Origin: Nocardia iowensis
Lineage (GTDB): Bacteria > Actinomycetota > Actinomycetes > Mycobacteriales > Mycobacteriaceae
Direction of reading: 5' to 3'
NCBI RefSeq assembly: GCF_019222765.1
Contig: NZ_CP078145.1
Coordinates: 6,944,001-7,008,000 of the forward strand
DNA: 64,000 bases
Positions 58,758 through 64,000 of the stretch are shown here, piece by piece (the stretch's first letter is position 1; each line of letters starts with the position of its first letter). The position numbers were made by a program, and so were the translations under genes. The notes below the pieces were generated by a model. That model searched no databases. It saw only the letters and a program-made list of their open reading frames with translations, and was not told the origin of the DNA.

Positions 58758-60968
58758 TCAGCCGGCGGCGACAGGTTTCTTGTCGAGTGGTTCCTCGACC
58801 GAACGGTGCAGCGCCGCACCTTCGTAGATCCGCCGCAGCCACAAGGGCGCCCACCAGGTCGCCTTGCCGAACAGCCGCATGGTCGCGGGCAGCAGCGCGC
58901 CACGAATCAGGGTCGCGTCCATCAGCACGGCCAGCGGAAGTCCGATGCCGAACGCCTTCGACATCGAGATCCCGGAAATAATGAAGGCGAGGAACACCAC
59001 GGCGATGGTCACGGCCGCGGCGGTCACGATCCTGCCGATGCGTTCCAGCCCGATCGCCACCGCGGCGGTGCCGTCACCGGTCTGGTCGTACTCCTCCCGG
59101 ATGCGCGCCAGCAGGAACACCTGATAGTCCATGGCCAAGCCGAACGAGAGTCCGAACAGCAGCGTGGGGACCGTCGGGGACAAGGTGCCGGTCGCGGTGA
59201 ACCCGAGCAGGCCGGACAGGTGACCGTCCTGAAAGATCCAGACGAGCGCGCCGAACGTCGCGGTCAGGCTCAGCAGACTGAGCAGCAGTGACAGGAACGG
59301 CACCAGGACACTGCCGGTCACCATGAACAGCAACACCACCATGACCACGGCGATCGAACCGAGGGCGTAGGGCAGCCGGTCGATGATGGTGTTGGTGCTG
59401 TCCTGATTGGTCGCCGCCACGCCGGTGAGCATCGTCTCGAACGGTGCCTGCGTCTCTCGCACCTGCGTGACCAGCGCATCGGACTCGTCGACGCCCGCCG
59501 GGGTGGGCAGCACGGTGAGATACACCGCGGAATCGGTGGCGAAGCGAGCGTCCTGCGGACCCGCGGCAGCCTGCTGCGTGCCCGACCGGTAAGAGCCCGT
59601 CACGGTTTGCACCTGGGCGACATTCGGCAAGGCGGACAGGGCAGCCGCGTAGTCGGCGACAGCCTGACGATCCGAGGGCGCCTCCGGCAGCACGACCAGC
59701 AGCGCATTCTGGCCGCTGGTGTCGAAATCGCTGCGGATGACGTCGGCGACCTGCCTGGCTGACGAGCTTTCCGGCATGATCCGTTCATCGGGCATGCCCA
59801 GTTTCATGCCGAGCGCGGGCGCTCCGAGCAGCAGCAGGAAGATGATCACCACTGTCGCGATGGGGACCGGACGACGCATGACCGTCGTCGCCAGCCGGTG
59901 CCAGAACCCGTCGGCCGTCTCCATGGACGGCGTCGCGCTGCGCCGACGAACCCGCCACTTGTCGACGCGTGGCCCCAAAACCGTGAGCAGCGCGGGCAAT
60001 ACCGTGACGGACGTGGCCCCGGCGATCAGTGCGGTCGCGATGCCCGCATACCCCATCGACCTGATCGCCTCCAGCGGAAACCAGATCAACCCGGCCAGCG
60101 CGATGGCCACCGTGAACGCGGAAAAGATGACGGTACGACCCGCGGATCCCATGGTGATCCGGATGGCATTGGGGATGTCGCGGCCCGCCGCCAGTTCCTC
60201 TCGATACCGGTTGACGAACAGCAGGCTGTAGTCGATCGCCAGACCAAGACCGAGCAGGGTGACGATGCTGATCGCCAAGGACGACAACGACGAAACGCTC
60301 GCCAGCAGCCACATCACGCCGAAGCAGATCATCATCGCCACCAGCGCGACCGCCAGCGGAATCAATGCCGCGACAACGCTGCCGAAGAACAGGACGAGCA
60401 GCACGAGGGTGACCGGGAAGACCAGCGCCTCCCCCTTGGTGGCGTCCTCCTGCCCCTGCACGACCATCTCGTGTTGCAATACCGCGTTACCACCGACCTG
60501 CACCCGCAGGCTGCCGAATTCGCCCTGATATTCGGGTTGCAGCGTTTTGATGCGCTTCTCGACGGTGGTGTCGTCGCCGGAGATGGCGCCGAGGACCAAG
60601 GCCCGCTGGCCGTCCTCGCCGCGCAATTGAGGCGCCCGCCCAGCTGTCCAATAGGAACTGACATCGGTGACGCCGGGTTCGGCGGCCAGCTTCTTGGCCA
60701 GCGCCTCACCATCGGCGGCAGCGGCGGGTGAGTCCACCCCGTCCGGCGCGGTGACAAGCAGGGTCAGATTGGGGGCCTGCTGCTTGAATTCGGTCTGCAG
60801 AAGTTCGGCGGCTTGGGCGGATTCGGAGTCGGCGACGGTGAAGCCACCGGCCGACAGCTTCCCGAAGACCGCCGCGCTCGCCACGCCACCGAGGACAACG
60901 AGCAGGATGGCAAGAACAAGACACCGCCATGGGCGGCGTACGGTCAACGCCGCGAGCCGTTCCAACAT
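58758..60968 (-). CDS. MMPL-family (RND-type) exporter
   Basis: A 736-residue transporter with about 12 membrane helices in two halves, each preceded by an extracytoplasmic domain. Typical MMPL signatures: VRRPWRCLVLAILLVVLGG at the N-terminus, LGLGLAIDYSLLFVNRYREE in the first half and FGLSFGLAMDYQVFLLARIREEY in the second, the latter bearing proton-relay Asp residues. Members export lipids, siderophores or small molecules. Substrate here unknown; the adjacent fusion gene suggests export of its product, which is inference. The ATG follows GAGAGGGAAAC. Divergent from the ECF41 sigma factor. Confidence 0.93.
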   Translation of the reverse strand: MLERLAALTVRRPWRCLVLAILLVVLGGVASAAVFGKLSAGGFTVADSESAQAAELLQTEFKQQAPNLTLLVTAPDGVDSPAAAADGEALAKKLAAEPGVTDVSSYWTAGRAPQLRGEDGQRALVLGAISGDDTTVEKRIKTLQPEYQGEFGSLRVQVGGNAVLQHEMVVQGQEDATKGEALVFPVTLVLLVLFFGSVVAALIPLAVALVAMMICFGVMWLLASVSSLSSLAISIVTLLGLGLAIDYSLLFVNRYREELAAGRDIPNAIRITMGSAGRTVIFSAFTVAIALAGLIWFPLEAIRSMGYAGIATALIAGATSVTVLPALLTVLGPRVDKWRVRRRSATPSMETADGFWHRLATTVMRRPVPIATVVIIFLLLLGAPALGMKLGMPDERIMPESSSARQVADVIRSDFDTSGQNALLVVLPEAPSDRQAVADYAAALSALPNVAQVQTVTGSYRSGTQQAAAGPQDARFATDSAVYLTVLPTPAGVDESDALVTQVRETQAPFETMLTGVAATNQDSTNTIIDRLPYALGSIAVVMVVLLFMVTGSVLVPFLSLLLSLLSLTATFGALVWIFQDGHLSGLLGFTATGTLSPTVPTLLFGLSFGLAMDYQVFLLARIREEYDQTGDGTAAVAIGLERIGRIVTAAAVTIAVVFLAFIISGISMSKAFGIGLPLAVLMDATLIRGALLPATMRLFGKATWWAPLWLRRIYEGAALHRSVEEPLDKKPVAAG

Positions 60969-61024
60969 TGTTTCCCTCTCTTCGTGGGTCCGGGACATCT
61001 GTAGGAGATTTGAGCGGCCGCGAG

Positions 61025-61073
61025 TGTGACATCATGGCGTTGTGGGGCCTGTCACAAGGAAGATCGCACCGTC
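61025..61073. promoter_or_regulatory. Divergent TGTCACA boxes, candidate ECF41 promoter
   Basis: TGTCACA is the -35 element known for ECF41 sigma factors, with CGTC at -10. Here TGTCACA occurs on the minus strand at 61025-61031 and on the plus strand at 61050-61056, an 18-bp-spaced inverted repeat. The plus-strand box is followed after 13 nt by CGTC (61070-61073), shorter than usual spacing. A transcript from it would begin a few bases before the sigma factor ATG. The minus-strand box lacks an evident CGTC. Confidence 0.5.
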
Positions 61074-61083
61074 CACCACGCCG

Positions 61084-62016
61084 ATGGAAGCAGCGTCCGC
61101 GGAGTTCGACACGCATCGTGACTTGCTCTATGCCCTTGTCTACAACGTTCTCGGCTCCGTCGCCGACACCGAAGACGTGTTGCAGGAGACCTGGTTGGCT
61201 TGGGCGGCGGCGCCGGGGCGGGCCGAGGTAGCGAATCCGCGGGCCTACCTGGTCCGGATCGCGATCAACGACGCGCTGGCCCGGCTGACCAGACTGCGCC
61301 GCGACCGGTCCATCTACCCCGGGCCGTGGCTGCCCGATCCGATGCTCACCGAGGCCGACGCGTCGGAGCAGGCGCTGCGATCGGAGTCGGTGTCGCTGGC
61401 GATGATGGTTGTCCTGGAGACGCTGACGCCGCTGGAACGCGCCGTTTTCGTGTTGAAGGACGCCTTCGGCTACAGCCATCCCGAAATCGCCGACCTCATC
61501 GGGCGCACGCCGGTCTCGGTCCGCCAGGTGGCGCACCGGGCCAGGCAGCACGTCCGGCAGCAGCGGGGGCGCTACCAGGTGGACCGGGAAACCTGGCGAG
61601 CGGTCACCGAACGATTTCTCACCGCCGCCATCGGCGGCGACCTCAATGCCCTCCTGGAAGTACTGGCCCCCGATGTGGCGATGTGGACCGACGGCGGCGG
61701 ACTGCCCGGCACGGCCCGCCGGGTGATCACCGGCCGCGACAAGGTGGTTCGGTTGCTCAACGCGGTCACCGGGCTGGCCGACGGACTCGACGCCGCCTTC
61801 GTCGAGGTCAACGGTGGGCCCGCCGCGGTGCTCTATCGGGGTGACGCGCCCTATGCGGTGGTCGTGCTCGACATCCGGCCGGAGGACGGGTTCGTCCGGG
61901 CCATCTACAACATCGTCAGCCCGGACAAACTCCGCGGTGTGGCCGCTACCCGGCCGGGACGACCGCAGGCCGCACCGGTTTGCGTACCGGAGTATCCGGT
62001 ACCGGCGGGCGATTGA
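61084..62016 (+). CDS. ECF41-type sigma factor with C-terminal SnoaL-like domain
   Basis: Extracytoplasmic-function sigma factor of 310 residues. Region 2: HRDLLYALVYNVLGSVADTEDVLQETWLAW. The linker has YPGPWLPDPM, matching the ECF41 WLPEPL motif. Region 4: LTPLERAVFVLKDAFGYSHPEIADLIGRTPVSVRQVAHRAR. The C-terminal about 120-residue SnoaL-like extension has WTDGGG and VSPDKL, versions of the DGGGK and NPDKL motifs that control ECF41 activity in place of an anti-sigma factor. Start: the ATG at 61084 fits the family N-terminus and nearby promoter; a GTG at 61042 would include that promoter. Its usual COE partner gene is absent; the divergent MMPL gene is a candidate target. Confidence 0.9.
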   Translation: MEAASAEFDTHRDLLYALVYNVLGSVADTEDVLQETWLAWAAAPGRAEVANPRAYLVRIAINDALARLTRLRRDRSIYPGPWLPDPMLTEADASEQALRSESVSLAMMVVLETLTPLERAVFVLKDAFGYSHPEIADLIGRTPVSVRQVAHRARQHVRQQRGRYQVDRETWRAVTERFLTAAIGGDLNALLEVLAPDVAMWTDGGGLPGTARRVITGRDKVVRLLNAVTGLADGLDAAFVEVNGGPAAVLYRGDAPYAVVVLDIRPEDGFVRAIYNIVSPDKLRGVAATRPGRPQAAPVCVPEYPVPAGD

Positions 62017-62713
62017 ACTGCCACGGATTCGCACCCTCGCGCCGGATCTGCCGGTACAGCATGGTCATGTAGCAGAAGTCGAGAATCGACACCGTCGCGA
62101 AGAGGAAGAGCAGCAGCCTTCGCTCCGGAAAGACGATGATGGTGTTGAGCGCGCCGAGGGCGGTTCCCGCCCACTTGAACAGCGCGATGTACATCGACTG
62201 CCCGGCCGAGGAGCCGCGGCTGCGCAGCATGAGAATGAAGCTCGTGCTGAGCAAGATATTCAGTCCGGCACCGTCATACAGACCGATCGGGTCCTTGAAC
62301 TCGTAGGTCATCAACAGGGTCAGCGCCGCCGCATAGGCAATGATGGCGGCGACCATGCCGCGGAACGCGCGCCGCGACATCGACGGGAAGTCCCTGTTTC
62401 CCCATTTGAGCACCTGATACAGGATGAGGATATCGACCAGCGCCCAGGCCAAATAGAATGGTCGCAGTTCGGCGTCCTGTTGGATGACCAGCGAATGCAT
62501 GAATTCCCACGCGATATTCGCGCAGACGAAGGCCGCTGGTATACCGACCCGTTTGTCCACGAAACCGCGATGGATCGCCAACCCGTAGGCGATGAGCCAG
62601 CACACCGCGAGTCCGGTGACGATGGAATAGAACCCGATGCTGTGGAAGTCCCGCGGTGGCAACACCACGGGAGCGACGGTCGGAAGATCAATGAGGTAGG
62701 GCGGAAACCACAC
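61946..62713 (-). CDS. Putative integral-membrane terpene cyclase (PaxB-like)
   Basis: A 255-residue protein with about seven membrane helices and a Pro/Arg-rich tail. Acidic residues lie in otherwise hydrophobic segments: Glu70 in CANIAWEFMHSLV, Asp94 in AWALVDILILYQ and Asp212 in SILDFCYMTMLY. A Trp-Glu in the third helix and acidic residues in following helices are hallmarks of fungal PaxB/Pyr4-type transmembrane terpene cyclases and their bacterial relatives. I recognise the pattern but cannot confirm the family. GTG start after AGAAAGG; 34 bp behind the acyl ligase gene. The 3' end overlaps the convergent sigma factor gene by 71 bp. Confidence 0.6.
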   Translation of the reverse strand: MWFPPYLIDLPTVAPVVLPPRDFHSIGFYSIVTGLAVCWLIAYGLAIHRGFVDKRVGIPAAFVCANIAWEFMHSLVIQQDAELRPFYLAWALVDILILYQVLKWGNRDFPSMSRRAFRGMVAAIIAYAAALTLLMTYEFKDPIGLYDGAGLNILLSTSFILMLRSRGSSAGQSMYIALFKWAGTALGALNTIIVFPERRLLLFLFATVSILDFCYMTMLYRQIRREGANPWQFNRPPVPDTPVRKPVRPAVVPAG

Positions 62714-62747
62714 GAGAGCCAGCCTTTCTGTGACAGATCCAGCGTTT

Positions 62748-64000
62748 TCAGATCCAGTTACCGCTGCCGATGCCCGCGGCGGTGCCGACGAGTCGCGCGC
62801 GCAGCTCGGCCCGCTGGACTTTCCAGGTCCCGGTCCGCGGGACCTGGTCCCATGGCACCACTCGCGGCTGCTGCATGGCGGGCAGCCCGTGCGTCGCCGC
62901 GGTCCATTCGGCGGGCTCGAGTCGGTCGTCGCGCATGCAGACCACCGGCAGCGGCAGATTCCCGGGAATCGCCAGCACGACGATTTCCGTCGCATTCGCC
63001 AATCGATCCAGCAGTGTGCTTTCCAATTCGATACAGCTCATGCCGGGAATCATGTCGACTTCGCGGTCGACCATTCGATATCGCCCGAATCCGAGGGATA
63101 TCGCCATGTCACCGCTGTTCCACCATTTGCCGTCGACCTTCGAGCGGTGCCGCTCGTCTTCCCCCAAATAGGTGAGACACCGGCCCTTCGCGGAGATCAT
63201 CAGCAAGCCCGCCGTGCCGTGCGGAACCTTTTGTCCCGTCACCGGATCGACGACGCGGGCGCGGACCATCGGCGGAAAGCCGACGGTCGTCAGATCCGAG
63301 CGCTCCCGTCGGCGGCCGTTGACCATCGGCCGGGTGACGATCCCGCCGACCATGGCGTGAATCTCCGACTGCGCCAACGCCCAGGCCCATACCGGGAACC
63401 TGCGTTGCGACGCGTTGAGGAACTTGCGCACCGTTCGCGTGTGCACCGCGTCGAAAGTGCTGGTGAACAGCCGCGTTCGGGCGAAGAGCTCCGGCTGCCG
63501 GTCGGCCAGTTCCTCCCAGAGCTGGAAGACATTCGGCAGCGTTTCCACGTGCGTTGGACGAAAAGCCGCCAATGCCTTCGCCACCTCGGTGGGTGCCGGA
63601 TCCGAGAGCGCCACCATGGCGCGCGGACCGACCGCGAGTTGCGATGCGGTCCACAGGAACGCCCGGATATGGAAGAACGGAATGGCGGCGGCGACAATAT
63701 CGTCGCGCCGAGACGTCATGAACGGCAACGGGAATCGCTCCAGCCGCGGCGGCAGCGAATGGATCGCGGTATCGGCGCTGTGCACGACGAACTTCGGCAC
63801 GCCGGTGGTGCCGGAGGTGTGCGTCACGATCATCGGCTCAGCATTGGCGTTCGGCCGCGCGGACACCGCTGCCGCACCGCGGAATTCGTCGAGCGGCACC
63901 GCGTTGTCCGGCAGATCATCGCGGGGTTCGCCCACGGTGACGATCGGGGTCTCGGCAGGTGCCAGCTCGACCGAGGCCGCAACCGCGGCGGCCAGCAGGG
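62748..64000 (-). CDS. AMP-dependent acyl ligase (acyl-CoA synthetase-like), 5' end beyond right edge
   Basis: ANL-superfamily ligase; the frame is open to the window edge, so the N-terminus is missing. Visible: P-loop VTHTSGTTGVPKFVVH, ETLPNVFQLWEELADRQPELF, WAWALAQSEIHAMVGG in place of the usual YGxTE, acidic hinge region WWNSGDMAISLGFGRYRMVDREVDMI, and C-terminal Lys in PRTGTWKVQRAEL (Trp replaces the usual Gly). The unusual SEIHAM and GTWK contexts suggest a specialised acyl or aryl substrate. It is directly upstream of the putative membrane terpene cyclase, so the two may act in one pathway. Confidence 0.85.
   Translation of the reverse strand, partial: LLAAAVAASVELAPAETPIVTVGEPRDDLPDNAVPLDEFRGAAAVSARPNANAEPMIVTHTSGTTGVPKFVVHSADTAIHSLPPRLERFPLPFMTSRRDDIVAAAIPFFHIRAFLWTASQLAVGPRAMVALSDPAPTEVAKALAAFRPTHVETLPNVFQLWEELADRQPELFARTRLFTSTFDAVHTRTVRKFLNASQRRFPVWAWALAQSEIHAMVGGIVTRPMVNGRRRERSDLTTVGFPPMVRARVVDPVTGQKVPHGTAGLLMISAKGRCLTYLGEDERHRSKVDGKWWNSGDMAISLGFGRYRMVDREVDMIPGMSCIELESTLLDRLANATEIVVLAIPGNLPLPVVCMRDDRLEPAEWTAATHGLPAMQQPRVVPWDQVPRTGTWKVQRAELRARLVGTAAGIGSGNWI

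Noticed and set aside
61042..61083. GTG start for the sigma factor at 61042
   Set aside because: It would place the TGTCACA/CGTC promoter inside the coding region and adds residues not expected in ECF41 proteins; the ATG at 61084 is preferred.
1..64000. CRISPR arrays, tRNA/rRNA genes, IS elements, phage genes
   Set aside because: No regular spaced repeats, tRNA cloverleaf with CCA-type ends, transposase or integrase motif was seen on reading both strands; a dedicated search (tRNAscan-SE, ISfinder) could still find a divergent one.

Overview
The window is high-GC actinobacterial DNA, most likely Nocardia or a close relative in the Mycobacteriales. Pointers are an IdeR/DtxR-type iron box, an MprAB-like two-component pair, cutinase-family and MMPL proteins, DUF574 and DUF1206 genes, a secreted sphingomyelinase, and a siderophore NRPS. 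Species cannot be assigned from sequence alone. I saw no tRNA, rRNA, CRISPR array, phage or insertion sequence.

Region by region. 1-12.5 kb (minus strand): a very large nonribosomal peptide synthetase, cut by the left edge, preceded by a siderophore-interacting flavoprotein reductase with an iron box in front of it. The visible NRPS order is C-A-PCP-E-C-PCP-C-A-PCP-C-A, so one module has no adenylation domain. One A domain reads as glycine. 12.5-15.2 kb: DUF998-like membrane protein, AraC regulator and purine nucleoside permease-like lipoprotein, all minus. 15.5-26.7 kb: 6-phosphogluconate dehydrogenase, secreted proteins, an S8 protease followed by a small paralogue of its own N-terminal domain, a DUF574 methyltransferase, a two-component system, and a TAP-type lipoprotein hydrolase divergent from it.

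26.9-35.7 kb (plus strand): a complete trans-4-hydroxy-L-proline catabolic operon. The epimerase makes cis-4-hydroxy-D-proline, a three-subunit FAD/2Fe-2S dehydrogenase oxidises it, a DHDPS-family deaminase yields alpha-ketoglutarate semialdehyde, and an aldehyde dehydrogenase makes alpha-ketoglutarate. A permease and a GntR/FCD regulator complete the set. Two tiny ORFs sit between dehydrogenase subunits, joined by ATGA overlaps.

36-55 kb: many exported enzymes (purple acid phosphatase-like phosphoesterase, sphingomyelinase C, lipase, a cutinase with a huge insertion, lactonase, GH31 glycosidase), an oxalate/formate-type MFS carrier with a 46-residue partner, a lone condensation-like acyltransferase, Nudix hydrolase, YfhO-like membrane protein and nitrilase.

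55-64 kb: the most unusual block. A single 1114-residue protein joins a flavin monooxygenase-like half to an aspartase/fumarase-superfamily lyase half. This resembles CreE and CreD of the aspartate-nitrosuccinate pathway, which makes nitrite for N-N bond chemistry. It lies beside an MMPL exporter, an ECF41 sigma factor without its usual COE partner, a putative integral-membrane terpene cyclase and an AMP-dependent acyl ligase cut by the right edge.
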